A stretch of 64,000 nucleotides of DNA, taken from assembly GCA_024114885.1 (NCBI GenBank), contig CP099424.1:1674001-1738000 (forward strand). Direction: 5' to 3'. The notes beneath the pieces were generated by a model, which worked only from the letters and a program-made list of their open reading frames with translations, had not been told where the DNA came from and ran no database searches. Source of the stretch: Septoria linicola (lineage: Eukaryota > Ascomycota > Dothideomycetes > Mycosphaerellales > Mycosphaerellaceae). Below, one piece after another: positions 11,163 through 22,450 of this stretch. Numbering within the stretch: the stretch's first letter is position 1; each line of letters starts with the position of its first letter. A program made the position numbers and the translations under genes.

Positions 11163-11821
11163 GCCAACTCAGAACCCGCAGAAATGCAGATTAACACAGC
11201 AACCAAGACTCAGGTTCTTGAAGGATTGACGATTGTCCTTGGCACAGTCACTTTTACGCGGCAGCTTTCAGGCCGAGCAGGAGCCAAGCGAGGGCGCCAA
11301 ATGCGCTTGTGAACATTTCGTTCAACACAGCAGAGCATCGTCCCACATCTTGCACTGCCATAATCAGAGAAGAGATGCTGGACTATTGTAACGGCTGGCA
11401 CATCGTATTGCCACGAGGAATTCTTTCGCGTGGCTTGCACGCTCCGCCCGCGTGCCCAGACCGCCAATGCAAGCGGTGTATTACTTGGCAGTCTTGGAGA
11501 ATGTTGGAATTGTCTGGGGTCAGCCCTCTGTTTGGACAATTCAACGCACTTGAGAGTGACGGCGGATGCAGTGCATCGCAACGGTTCCATGGCACCGTGG
11601 GACGAAGCATGGAAGATGGAGAGAGGATCGGCTGGTCTATTATCGTGAAGCTGTCACAAGCTGTCATCAGCATCATGATGAGCGTGTTGGTTGAGATGAC
11701 TAGCGGATTGTGACCGGCTAGGGTTGTCGAGAACTGTTGAGATAGATGGCTGTTGTTTTATAGATACCCCTACCACCTCCGATGATAATGTGGTACGCAT
11801 GCCAGCTGAGTATAGTGATAG
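11163..11821. other. Convergent spacer, no gene seen
   Basis: About 660 bases between the stops of the Cys-motif gene and the pectin methylesterase. Overlapping frames on both strands (11309-11713 plus, 11210-11590 minus) show no family motif. It is probably the 3' untranslated DNA of both genes. Confidence 0.45.
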
Positions 11822-13195
11822 CTACAGTGCCGCTGGGCGGCGATCAATCCAGGCAGTATTGCCGTATTCGCCAGAGAACGGGTACTGAAAGACCTTCTCG
11901 ACCGTCGAGTATGGAGCATACTCTTTCTCTGTCAGCAACTTCGTAATGTTACCCTCTCTTCTGGCAGTCTCATTCCAACCCGGCCCGAAGTCGCGATACT
12001 CTGCCATTGTGGTATCTGCACATCATCAATTCACCAATCAGCAACAAAACCAAACTCAAACTCACTGAAATTCACCCTCGGCTCCGATGCCTGCCACTCA
12101 ATATATCCCGCCGGCAAAACACTATCATCCAAGTAGCTGTTTGCAAAAATCGACCTGTGCTGAGCATTCCAGGGCCTGCCCAGCGGGCATTTATGTTCAA
12201 TACTCAACGAGCTATTCGCTTTGACGACATGGCTATCGTGGATGTAGACGCCGTATTTGTTTTCAAAGGTGGTGTTGGTGCCTTTCCAGGCTGTGATACC
12301 GCCGCCACAGTTGCGGAGGAGAATGCGGGAGGATTGGACCCAGAGGGTGCCGAAGCCGTCTTTGTTCGTTGGTTAGTGATGTGTGCACGGGATGTGGGAG
12401 GACGAGGGTGTGATGAGCTGCTGCTTACAGAAGAAATCCGTTTGGCCGCCGATGATGCAGTCGTACATGTACGCGTTGCCAAGTTTGCCGATGTAGACCT
12501 GTGAGGGACACGGTTGAGTCAGTCGTCTAGCTACCGCATGCTGTGTGGGAAGAGCCGGTGGCTGTCTGCTAGATAGTGGAGGCGGTACGTACCGTGTCTT
12601 GGTAGCTCAGGAATTGAACGAAGTAGAAGCCAGCATTGGCATAAGACACGCTGACGGCAAGACTCGGGCCAGCGGAGTAGGGAAGGTAATCATTGATGAA
12701 ATTAACATTGTACACTTTGAAGTTCTCGTTTCCAAAGGGTGTGTCTTGTGGCACCGCGAAGCCTGTTGGGCCTGAGCCCGTCAAGCTAGAGTTGAGTGTC
12801 GGAGCAATGGTGAGCGTGCTAGTGTAGGCATTATCGTAGCTTCCCGTGGAGGGTGTGCCCGTTGCGTTGTGCCAGATCACATTGACAAGATTTCGAGATG
12901 CCTTGTTTGGGTCAGTCGTCTGACCGAGAAGCGTCAGAGGTGCTTGGCGGGTGATGTTGATTTGTTCGGTGTAGTTGCTAGGTAGGATGAGGATCGTGTA
13001 TGGATCGGTGTTGTTCGGAATGCTGAGAACTGCTGCTTGGATGCTGGTGAAGTTGGCAGATGGCCCCACGAGGAGTGTGTGCTTAGGACATGCTTGCAGT
13101 GGGTTCTTGGTTGGGCGCTGACAAGCAGCACGGCTGGTGGATGATGCTGCGGCTAAGCACTGCAAGAGCAGTACACCAACGATAGTTTGAAGCAT
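11822..13195 (-). CDS. Secreted pectin methylesterase (carbohydrate esterase family 8)
   Basis: Four minus-strand exons (13195-12593, 12498-12429, 12359-12066, 12015-11822) join in phase. The start at 13195 begins a signal peptide (MLQTIVGVLLLQCLAAAS); an upstream in-frame ATG at 13267 would add 24 residues before it. The body is a CE8 beta-helix protein. It begins GPSANFTSIQAAV and carries the family active-site features: the Gln in SYQDT, the Asp in GGQTDFFYG, and the Arg/Trp in LGRPW. The enzyme removes methyl groups from homogalacturonan outside the cell, making pectin available to polygalacturonases and lyases. All key residues seen are intact. Expression is probably substrate-controlled, but no operator is identifiable here. 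Confidence 0.93.
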
Positions 13196-14342
13196 CGCAA
13201 TAACAGAGGAATAGCTCAGCTTACCTCCAGCGAGCAGGCCAAGAGCGGCAGGATTCGAGGCTACCATATGCTTAGCTTGCTTGCATAGTCATGTCTGTCG
13301 ATACTGCACTCCAGCAAGTAGCATTGTGGTTGCCGCGTGGCTGGCCATAGCCCCCCAGATATGTTGCTGCCCTGTCGTGAGGAGATGATGCGATTTAGCC
13401 GCAGATCTTCCCCAGATCCCCAGACAGAGCTCCACCAATGGTTGCACGCGTCCAAAAGCGAGGATTGGGGGCGCCTGCGGGAAGCAATACCGTGGCACCT
13501 CGTGGTGAGCTGAACATGTACGAAGCATAGGGAGACTCGATGCGTAAAGGGAGACTGTAAGTTTCTTCTCGCCCGCCTCGACAGAGCTCCTGTCATGCAT
13601 CGGAACTGAGATCATAAAAGAAGTCCTAAGATGACGCTCGTGCACATGAGTAGCATATCCGTGCCCTATCAATGCGGCGACTCCAGCGATTACAACGGCC
13701 GCCTCGACGCCTCAAGCATTATCAGCGAGATCTTTCGTAGCAAGAGCATCGCTCAATGGTCCAATGTACCGTGCAAGAGCCGAACGTGCAGAACGGCATT
13801 GTGAGCAGTGCCATACAGGAACCGTCTGGCGAAGTATCTCCAACTCAATTGTGCTCTTCGAACTCGTCCCGACTTGTTCGTCTCCCTGCTAGATGGCAAA
13901 AGTGAGGAAAGTTGGTGACAGATGACCGCTTTGACCCGTCGCTATACGTGGAGTTTAGCTTATTCGCAGCATTTCTACACTTACTGTCTCGTGCATGTCG
14001 CTACCGCACATGCTAGGCACTGATGATCGAAATTATGGTTGAGAGACCTCGCCGCAGGTATGTGACCTTTTACATTCTGATGCTATGATACAATCCATGC
14101 TGCTGTCGATCTTGTATGGCCTGGAACCAGGGAAACGGGCACTCGAGAATCCGCTCGTGTTAAATACTGTCTTCTATCAGTTCATGCACCGTATCGCAAA
14201 AGTCATGCGTATGGCTTACCAACTCGGGCCTTGAGCCGCTCATGGGTCTCTGTCCACGCCACCTTGACCTTTGTAGCAATTAGATTGTGTCTTGAGTGCA
14301 TCATTTCTGCGAAACATAACCAGTTAGCCGCACCAGATCAGA
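13196..14342. other. 1.1 kb spacer upstream of the pectin methylesterase
   Basis: It lies between the pectin methylesterase start and the stop of the small mitochondrial protein, both on the minus strand. Two overlapping minus frames (13261-13672) have no recognisable features. The promoter of the pectin methylesterase is expected in its left part. Confidence 0.45.
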
Positions 14343-14774
14343 CTAACCTTTCCAAAACTCCTTTGACACCTTGTCGTTCTCCTTGACGCCCTCCTGCGCT
14401 CGGTCTGCGCGCTGGCGGTGCTCCTCGTTGTGCTGTCTTACCTCCTCTGACTCCGAACCCTCCTTCGGGCGCGAGTCGCTGAAGATCTTTGGTTGCGCCT
14501 TGGAGCCATCACCACTGCTCGAAGACTGTTCGCTGCTGCTGGATGGCTGGGACGATTCGCTCGATTTGCTGCCACCTGTGGACGGTGGTGGTGGACCTGG
14601 GTGCTCCTTATCGAGGCTCTCCTTCTCGAGGCCCTTGTCGCCCTTTTGAGCGCCTGAGCCGTAGTCGCTGCCCGACAAGCATCTGGGCATCGTGCTGAAA
14701 GGAGCTCTGGACACAGTCGAGCTAGGGACGACGCGTGCGGCGAAGGCAGTGCGCGAGGTACGTAAGAGAAACAT
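14343..14774 (-). CDS. Small low-complexity mitochondrial protein
   Basis: A single minus-strand exon encodes 143 residues. The N-terminus is a classical presequence: MFLLRTSRTAFAARVV with Arg and no acids, then a RAPFST processing-like site. The rest is hydrophilic and low in complexity (a Ser/Gly/Gln-rich middle), then a charged helix with EEHRQRADRAQEG and the end VSKEFWKG. Short fungal proteins with a presequence, a proline/serine stretch such as EHPGPPPPST and a terminal K-x-F-W-x-G are common, but their role is unknown to me. A GTTAGT donor overlaps the stop codon; splicing there to a CAG near 14,307 would replace the final Gly codon with about 30 residues, which is less likely. Confidence 0.7.
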   Translation of the reverse strand: MFLLRTSRTAFAARVVPSSTVSRAPFSTMPRCLSGSDYGSGAQKGDKGLEKESLDKEHPGPPPPSTGGSKSSESSQPSSSSEQSSSSGDGSKAQPKIFSDSRPKEGSESEEVRQHNEEHRQRADRAQEGVKENDKVSKEFWKG

Positions 14775-15493
14775 TGCTGCAGCTGGCGTTTGCTGGATTG
14801 GTGATAGTAGACTCTGAAGGAAGAAGCTTGATGAGTAGTTTCGGCAAAGTCTATAGCAAGAAAGCAGTCGTGATGATGGCAGACGACAGCAAAAAGACGG
14901 GAGCTCCTCTCTTGTTCTGATCGCTGAGAGACGTCATTGATATGCAGCACATCATCTGCGGCCAAACGCGCGGGTGCCTGCCTTTTGCTTCTTTCACGCC
15001 ATCCTCATTTCATCTGCCCCTATCTCGCTCTTGACTCACCATGATAGCACGTCTTGTACGTGGTCGGTGGATTTGATGCATATGACGCGTGACGCCGGCA
15101 ACGACGACGAGCTCAAGAAACAGATGTCGGAGACGCGCCTGGCCGAGCGCGTCCGGCAAATCTTGTCGGCCTTGGCTCCGCTGGCACCCCATGGGCGACG
15201 GCAACGTCATGTCGGCAGACAGAACAAACTCTCTGTCTAGTCCTGTTCCTGTGCATCTACAACACCACGTTCAGGAGGACAAGCTCTGCACCTCTCGACG
15301 ACCTGTGCAGATGGCACATATTTGGCGTGCTCCCATATGTATCATTGCATTCGAGAGCGGTGCTGTGAGGAGTGGCTCGCTTCACAATGCGCGAATTCCA
15401 GGTCACATGCAGGCGACCCTCAGCACAAACGCGAATCCTCGATTTGTTACTCTCCGATTCCCAATTCTTGCTCTTCTCCTCTTTGATCTATAG
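14775..15493. other. Spacer with unresolved upstream exons
   Basis: About 720 bases between the mitochondrial protein and the orphan exon at 15,494. A short amphipathic stretch is encoded at about 15,100-15,240 on the plus strand (DDELKKQMSETRLAERVRQI). It may belong to the same gene as the following exon, but no join was found that keeps phase. Confidence 0.3.
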
Positions 15494-15696
15494 CAGTATA
15501 CGCAGAACAGACGGCGCAGAAAGCGCCGTCACCGGCTCCAACAAAATGGGAGACTGTTGATCAAGACGAGGCTGAGTGGGAAAACGACGCAGGCACCGAG
15601 CTGGATACTGATGCCCTCACCTACCCTGGCACGACGAAGAACGAGATAGCACTCTCAAAGCTTGACACACAAGCTGACCAATTCCACCAGGCTTAA
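15494..15696 (+). CDS. Probable terminal exon of an unidentified small protein
   Basis: An open stretch of 66 codons ends in TAA at 15694-15696, directly after a pyrimidine-rich tract and TATAGCAG acceptor. The composition is clearly coding-like: a Pro/Ala linker, KWETVDQDEAEWENDAGTE, then LTYPGTTKNEIALSKLDTQ. A stop lies just upstream in the same frame, so it must be an internal or last exon. The first exon or exons could not be identified with confidence. No family is recognised. The end is convergent with the lipase, whose stop is at 15,766. Confidence 0.4.
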
Positions 15697-15765
15697 CTAC
15701 TGGAAGACAATTGATACCGCAATCGGCGACAAGACCTTCACCCAGCCAAGTCGTTCGTGCTCCAG

Positions 15766-16994
15766 CTATTTCTTCTCCAACACCCCTCTCAGCTGTTCAG
15801 GCTCCAGATCTCCCACCGTCAGTGCATTTATTCGTTCTTCTCCAGTTGGCGTAGTGTCGACAACAACCATTCGCTTGCAGTTCTGCTCTCGTAGTTTCGC
15901 CGTGAGCAATTCTTTTTCATAGATCGCAATTCCATGCTGATCAATGCCAAAATAGCCCCCGGAGTCAGATGGGTCGCCCAACACGTATTGTTCGCCGACG
16001 AACTACGGACATGGTCAGTAGTATCCACTGATCAAGCTTTGCACTTTGATAACATACACATTGCGGCTGCGACTGTCGTAGGGCTAACGTCTTCGCCTTG
16101 GCGACTTCCGACACATGGACTCGAACACCAAGCTCCTTGACACCGTAGAAAACAGCTAGAGTGGACCAAATATCTTGCAGACTCACGAACCATGGCACTG
16201 GATCACGTCTGTGCATGAAGCTCACACATGTGATTCCGCGTTTCAAGATCTCCCGTCCAAAATCTTCGTCGACGACTGCAAGGCCGCCGAACTGGACGTT
16301 GGCATTTGGAGGGTCCAGTCCGGCACTGAGAATGAGAGACAGAATCCCGTAGTTCAGAGCTCCCCCAAGGCTATGGCCGAGGAAGATAAAGGGCTTCTTG
16401 GACTCCTTTGCAGCCTCGAGTCCCATTGTGTACAGCGCAAGAATCTCCTCCATCCGGGATGGTCTGCAGATCTCCTCGATAATGGACGATCGGATCCTGC
16501 CGGGGACTTCCTGCTTCGATCCAGGATTGCTCACGAACGAGCTATTGGTAATTTGAGCGGGAAGCCATGCCTCTTCCTCTTTCGTGATCTTGTCTGTGCT
16601 GAGCTTGACGTCCCCTGGGCGTTGAGTCCCGAGAGTGACCAAGTACACACCCTTCTCGTCTTCAAGGAGTGCATGCCGTGTGATCGTGCCGGTGGCCTGT
16701 CAAAATCCTTCTTCAATGTCAGGGATCGAGTTCTATACGCGCTAGGCTTACCATGTAGTGGGCCTGATCGACTATGACGCCTAGTACTCTCACATTCGAA
16801 AGCTCTTCCGGCAGAGTCAGGTTGACCGCCTTTTCGAGCTCTTCTTTCCGCACATTTTTGACTTCATCCCGCAATCTTGGCGACTCAAACATGCTCGGAG
16901 CAATGATGCTTGCTGATAGTGATTCTCCTTGAGATCCCCGTAGAAATCGTTTCCACCATGCTCCGATGAGGGGACCACCGCCTTGGGTCGTCAT
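15766..16994 (-). CDS. Class 3 lipase-like alpha/beta hydrolase
   Basis: Three minus-strand exons (16994-16752, 16696-16058, 16002-15766), all in phase 0, give 372 residues. The nucleophile elbow GHSLGG lies in PFIFLGHSLGGALNYG at about residue 166, the class 3 lipase signature. A downstream HRRDPVPWF supplies an aspartate in the position typical for this fold, with candidate histidines nearby. No clear signal peptide is seen with the start at 16,994, so it is probably intracellular, unlike secreted fungal lipases. The start is chosen as the first ATG in the frame that follows a plausible context (CCCAGATGACG). Open frames further upstream (17,021-17,336) could not be spliced in. Substrate is unknown. 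Confidence 0.75.
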
Positions 16995-18808
16995 CTGGGA
17001 TACAAATAAGCTCAACGATCTCAAGAGGAACTTTCGTGGAGTCTACTTGCATGTCGTATCACTGTAGGTCCCAGTCGACCGAAATGGATTTTGCTGGTTT
17101 GAACGCCGTCTTCTATCAAGAGCTTTCCTTTGCCGAGTTGACGAAAAAGGACGAGTTGGGAGTATATGGGACCGAGTAGTTTTGTTTGCGAAGCATTGAC
17201 AAGCTCTTTCCCCTTCGAACCCTGCGAGACAAATCGGAGCATTTTGAAGCACGAGACAAAAGCTGGATGGGAGAGAAAAATGATTATTATATCTTCGAAA
17301 CAGACCAAACAGCCCTTGTGATGCTGGCCAGCTCACTACGAGGAGATAGATTTCAGCAAGCCACAGATCTCCTCTTTATGGAGTAATTGGGCGTGAGAGA
17401 CCTCATTCGTCATGCAAATGAATGGTGTTGCAATCATAATTACGGGAAACTACATTCCGAAAAGAGTTGGTTTGTGGCTTAGGTGCAGCGTGGTACGGGC
17501 TGGTCTCAAGCGATTAACGATACCAGAGGCTAGCTGAGACCGCAGCTTATGACAATGTCGCCTGCGCGAGATAACATTCTGTAGCGAATCATATGCCAAT
17601 CCTCGGCCTCGCGTATAGGTGCCTTGCAATTCAGTCTGATCCGTGGCGCAGTCGTTCAGTGATAACGCATGGCCAAGGAGACTCCAATGTCACTGGAGCT
17701 GCGGACCACACCGGCCTGTGCATTGTGCGATTCGAGATGAGTGCTCTTGAGAGGTACGCAGTATGTCCATCAGAAGACGTCAAGACGCTCTTCCTTCGAG
17801 TTTGATGGACTGCGGCGCAGTGTGAAGAAGCACGGGACTGAGCTCGATATGAACAAGATCAGCGTCCTGTTGTTGTCCAAACGTGACATGCTGACCCCCC
17901 ACGAATGTGACAAGTGGTAGCACTCGAACAAGCGCTGGAACCATCGACAGCAGCCGCTCGAGAGCGCTGTGAAGGGCTCCTTGGCACATCCTAAGAATGA
18001 AGTGGAACATTCTGTGTCCAGCCAATGTCTTTCATCCTGGAGCAAGCACTTAATCACAGCGAGGAAGGCTGACCTTACGACTGGTCCCTGAGACTTCGTC
18101 GTGGTCCATCGCGGGAACTCCAGTTCTCCAGCCGCAAGCCACATCGATAGACTCGTCTTCTGGCGGACGTTGTCTGACACCACCCCATTAAACACAATCC
18201 GCTCAAATTCGTCCAATAAAGCCAGTGGTCAAGCGACGTCCAACCCAACGGTGCAGGCATGTAGCTCGATGGGACGGCCTCGTGCTTCAAGTAACTGCTA
18301 CGGAAACGGTATCTGGAAGAACCTATTCCAAGACACCCACTACTGCTCTCAGCCAGCCACAATAAGCCGTTCCCCCCGCGGCTCTGAGTGGTTCAAGGCG
18401 CCTCTCGACCTATTACACATTCGCTCTTCAATTTTGTGGTCAGAGCATTGACCAAAAGCGTTGAATGCATGCATCAGCCACGACAGATCCAGACTGCTTT
18501 GCTGCCATATCCCGCTCCATGCAAGTGTCTAGTGGAAACACCCCTGGCGGATGCATTGTCGAGACCATACCTCGGCTCACTGATAGTTCGGAACGCGAGT
18601 CTAAGGATTGGAAGTCGTGCTTGCAGAGCGATTGGGCAAGCAGGCGTATAAAGCCCGGACATGAACCACGACCTTTTGGCCTGAACGGCGGCATCTTCCT
18701 CAACATCTGCACTCTGAGAGTTTCCCTTTCTGTTTCTGGAACAACATTCAAACTTGTCTTGCCTCTCACATCTGTTATACTACATTGATACTTGCTGTTC
18801 AAGCCATT
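16995..18808. other. 1.8 kb spacer with one weak gene candidate
   Basis: It lies between the divergent starts of the lipase and the first paralog of the convergent pair. It contains the weak minus-strand candidate listed at 17770-18216. Otherwise only short overlapping frames are seen. The right end holds a C/T-rich leader before the ATG at 18,809. Confidence 0.4.
17770..18216 (-). CDS. Weak candidate gene, function unknown
   Basis: A minus-strand frame of 148 codons starts MDEFERIVFNGVVSDNVRQK. A GTAAGG donor near 18,078 and an AAAG acceptor near 18,028 would remove a 50-base intron and move the frame to one reading PLVTFVGGQHVTFGQQQ and stopping at 17,780. Either version is possible and neither has a known motif. 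It is listed because the spliced version has coding-like composition. It may well be a chance frame. Confidence 0.22.
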   Translation of the reverse strand: MDEFERIVFNGVVSDNVRQKTSLSMWLAAGELEFPRWTTTKSQGPVVRSAFLAVIKCLLQDERHWLDTECSTSFLGCAKEPFTALSSGCCRWFQRLFECYHLSHSWGVSMSRLDNNRTLILFISSSVPCFFTLRRSPSNSKEERLDVF

Positions 18809-20542
18809 ATGCTTATCAATATCATTAGAGGCTCTCGAGTCGGACCTCGCTTGACGAATCAAGCTACGGTCTCGATTGTTAAGCGTCAAGGCAACTCTAC
18901 CTTCTCCACAACCACGGCTCGATGTGCTGTTGCGGCAAAACCAGCTACCCCTTCCAAACTTGACTCAGCCGATGCAGACATGTGGAAAGCTTACGCCAAC
19001 AAGATGAAGTCCGCGTACTTCCCCAACATGGATACGAACAGCGAAGCGTTCTACGTCGCACCTATTGGCCGGATTGGCATTCCGAGCGGGCCAGGTATTG
19101 CCGCGGAGATCACCAATAAGGGTGTTTACGATTGCGCTGACCCCATGCCGTCCTTGACATCTGGTGTTTTCGGATCCAGCGTCGATAGCTTCTCGCAAAG
19201 GAGCCAGCTGTAGGTCGAAAAGTGAATGACGCGGGTGTCCAGATGCTGATACCTCACAGCTATCTCGGCGCTGTCAGACTCAATCGGAACCCAGATAAAG
19301 GTGCCCTGTATCGACTTCAACAAGCCAAAGCCAAGGTCGACAAGCTTGTTTCCAGCAAGACGGAATTGGAAAAGAGTGCTCGCGCAGCCTTCGGCGAAGA
19401 TGAAGACAAAGGCACGACGACGTTCAAGCAATGTAAGCCATGCGTGCAATCCTGATCCGGGGCAAATCCAGGCTAATATCTTCCTTTAGGGGTCCCGCAG
19501 AACTTCCCCAATTTGCAATCGCTTTACCAAGAGCTCCAAGCAGCCAGCTCGACTGTAGCGTCTTTAACAGCTCAGGTCGAGGGTCCCGGTGCCGATCAAC
19601 TAAACAGATACAAAACTAACGTGTACAATGCACTTGACTTGACAACCTCCTACTCTGGGTAAGAAGCACGCAATGTCGCTTGAGAACATCATGCACTAAC
19701 CCATAAGTCAGCCTCAACATGCCAGTAGTGGACTTACCAGCGGATAAAATGGGCGACGGCACCTTGCCTGAAGGAGCAGCAAAGATCTTCCGTCCCACGT
19801 ACTCGATCTCATCAACATACGCAGACACGGTTGAAAACTGGATAGGCCAAGCCGGCTCGCAGGACCATGTCGATGCATCAATTACCTATGATCTGGCTAG
19901 CGCCAAGTCTTCAAAGTGGTCAGATGTCGGCATTTCCGAATGGTCTGCGGGGGCAAATGCAGGCTATGGCTTCTTCCAAGCTCGCTTTACAGTGAACGGC
20001 AAAGAAGTAGTCGAACAGATCTCTGCCTCTCAAGCGGGCTCTGAGCTGTCGGTCAAGGTTAGTGCCACGGGCATTGCGAGCTTCGAGGTCAAACCAGGCG
20101 CGTGGTAAGTTGTTACGACGATTGGGTCTGAAAAAGCAAAGTTAACGTGTCGATCTCAAGGGCGGTGCCCGGCATGGAAAAATCCTATCCAGTTCTCGAG
20201 AGCCAAAACGCTGCAACCTTCGGTGCCGCCGGCCGAGTCACCGATGTAGTCATGGGCTACAAAGTCGGCATGTCCATCTCCATGTCAACAAAGACCAAGG
20301 AGCGCGTTCATGAGTTGACGTCAAAGGCGATCAGCTCCGGTGGTAGTGTCAGTATCTTCGGCTTCAGGCTTCCCTTTGGCGGCGCAGGTGCTGGAAGCTT
20401 CAGTCATAAGACAGAACTTGACCAGATGTTCGTCGATAAGGACAAGTTTGGCATGAATATCCCGGGGCTTGATGTTAATTATCCCGTGCTATTGGGTGTC
20501 AAGGCGACCAAGGTACCCGAGATTAAAGCCAGGAGGGTGTGA
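18809..20542 (+). CDS. Uncharacterised protein, plus-strand member of a convergent paralog pair
   Basis: Five exons (18809-19163, 19208-19432, 19490-19658, 19712-20104, 20161-20542) give 507 residues. I recognise no named family. The N-terminal 40 residues are Ser/Thr-rich and variable. A core from WKAYANKMKSAYFP follows, then a coiled region (LQQAKAKVDKLVSSKTELE), and a C-terminal beta-rich part containing GYKVGMSISMS and a glycine-rich FGFRLPFGGAGAGSF. The neighbour at 20,883-22,450 on the other strand has the same segments in the same order, and the last intron in both splits a Trp codon as TG|G. The first intron is only 44 bases with a weak GTGTTT donor; it is supported because the resulting spacing after the conserved Cys-Asp matches the paralog. 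No clear signal peptide. Confidence 0.72.
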
Positions 20543-20882
20543 ACGTACCATGGGCCCTGTCTCTGCTATCAGATAGAAACAGGCAAAGACCCGTTCGAGG
20601 TATCTGCGCGGTATGCTTTCCACCAGTGAAAGTGCTTTGAGCAGGTCGAGGCCGCTCACTGGTCGAAGTGGATGTAACGAGCTGGTCTGAACCGTTGTCA
20701 TCGGGTACGGATTCATCGCTTGACAAGCTCGACAGGGATGGTCGTGACGAATATCCACAGCAGTCCTTATGTCTCTGTTCCTAGAGTGTAGCGGACCTGC
20801 GAAGCTCGGTGCCGATCAAGCGGTAGGCTCGTCCATCAGCTCAGCCATGGATCTTCCTGCTTGCGTTCACGATCTGAACCGA
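20543..20882. other. Convergent spacer between the two paralogs
   Basis: A 340-base spacer between the stops of the two paralogous genes. Nothing but short overlapping frames is visible. It must hold both polyadenylation regions. Confidence 0.5.
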
Positions 20883-22450
20883 TCAAATACGTCGCGCTAA
20901 CACGGCCAGAAGCTGGGGAACCATAACACTGTCGTTCTGCGTTGTCAGCTTGAATGAGCCGCCTTTCCAATTCTCGCCCGACTTCAGCGTCCCGAGGAAT
21001 GCCTGTGTCGAAGGCGAAGAATACAACCATGAATAGGGTGATTCGAAGCTTGTGCTTTTGGCGCCCCTGCGGATCTCGCTTCTTGTTCCGCCCGCGATCT
21101 TGACTTGCACTTTGTAGCCACAGAGTACACGAGTGATCTTCATTAGCTTGTTGGTAGAAAAGATGTCATTCTTGGCTTGGACAACTTCAGAGTGGCGGAT
21201 TCCGTCAATGTTCCTAGGTGTATTCAGCAAACCTTACTGTGCCTTGATGAAAGTATTCAAACTGACCAGAAGCCTCTCTCCACGTCGAATGCCTGTACGC
21301 CATAGAGACCAATTGTGATCGTTGGTTCAGTAGTTCGCTTGATATGGGATGTCATTCCGGAGTCGACCGTAGCAACAGGCGGTTGAGCAGGAGCATCCAA
21401 AACGTCTGGGAAGCCAAATGATGACCATGAAAGTCTCGTAGCAGCTTTCAAGTCAAGTTCCACTGATATGGTTGGAGGCCTGTTGGAATCATATTCAGAA
21501 ATCCATCCGTCTACGCACCGGTCGTAGCCAGACAAGCTGTGGAGAGGTCGATAAAACACGCTGTTGTGATCGAGTGCTATGGGTGACTTCGACCCGTCTG
21601 AGCCGACCGCTGACATCACGTCCTGAGCCGAGCAGGGCATGTTGCTTCCGGCCTGCAGGCTAAGTTTTGTTCGAGCCGCCAGCATTAGATCCATGGCAGC
21701 GCCAACAGGACCAGAAGTATTGCTCAAAAGCTGCTTGTATTGCATCTGTTGTTCCTGCAATTCCGTAAATGCTGTCATGTACTCGATACCGAAGTCCCGC
21801 ATCCATCCCGTAAAGTTCACTGTTGAGTCCAATGAACGGACTTGCAGAAATCGGGCCTGATCGTTGTTATAGGCAACCAGCGCTGCCTCCTGGACAGCTT
21901 TGAGCTTAGCTCGCGCCTCCGCCAGTCTCGCTTTCCCCGCCACGACCGAAGATGTCACATCAACACTGCTGAGATAGTTAAAGAGTGTTTCGAAATAGCT
22001 GGCGTTGCTCGATGAGTCCTCATAGATAGGGCTGTCCGGAACCATCAGCCGATCACATCGATTGACAATCTGCTGATTACGTATTTCAGCAGGTACGAGA
22101 GATCCTCCAGGAATGCCGAGCGTGAATGGCGATGCGATAAACATTGCCATGCCTCGTGAGGCCATATCATCGTCGGTGGACAAGTAGGGCCGGAGCGCCG
22201 CTGCGTAAGCCTTCCAGATCAAAGATGGACCATGACGGACAGGTTGCTTGCTAGCAGAGATATCTGGCATTGCCAATCCGGATGTGGCCACAAAATCTAC
22301 CTTCCCTGGGTTCAGCAAGACATGCGTCGAGTACGCGCCGATTGCGTGGCTGGACTGAGTACCATATCCAGCTCGTCTTTCGATCAACGATGGCCTGGAG
22401 GGATAAGATGGCTTGGCGAGAACCATGCCTCTGCGAACTGGATGGTTCAT
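20883..22450 (-). CDS. Uncharacterised protein, minus-strand member of a convergent paralog pair
   Basis: Two exons (22450-21267 and 21213-20883) give 504 residues. It shares with the opposite gene the blocks LIWKAYAAALRPYL, GIPGGSLVPAEI, a Cys-Asp pair, the coiled ARLAEARAKLKAVQEAA, DRCVDGWISEYDS, ISVELDLKAATRLSW, FDVERGFWN and LCGYKVQVKI. It ends PQLLAVLARRI. The single intron falls at the same Trp codon and phase as the last intron of its partner. The ATG at 22,450 is preferred, but the frame is open to an ATG at 22,561. No signal peptide, enzyme motif or membrane helix is evident. The glycine/hydrophobic C-terminal part could be a binding or oligomerisation domain, which is speculation. 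Confidence 0.72.

Noticed and set aside
14438..14965. A 175-codon minus-strand open frame
   Set aside because: It overlaps the mitochondrial protein gene in another frame, is Arg/Ala-rich from GC-biased shadow coding and has no motif.
17021..17336. Possible N-terminal exons upstream of the lipase
   Set aside because: Several overlapping frames exist, but none splices in phase to the lipase with a recognisable signal peptide or domain.
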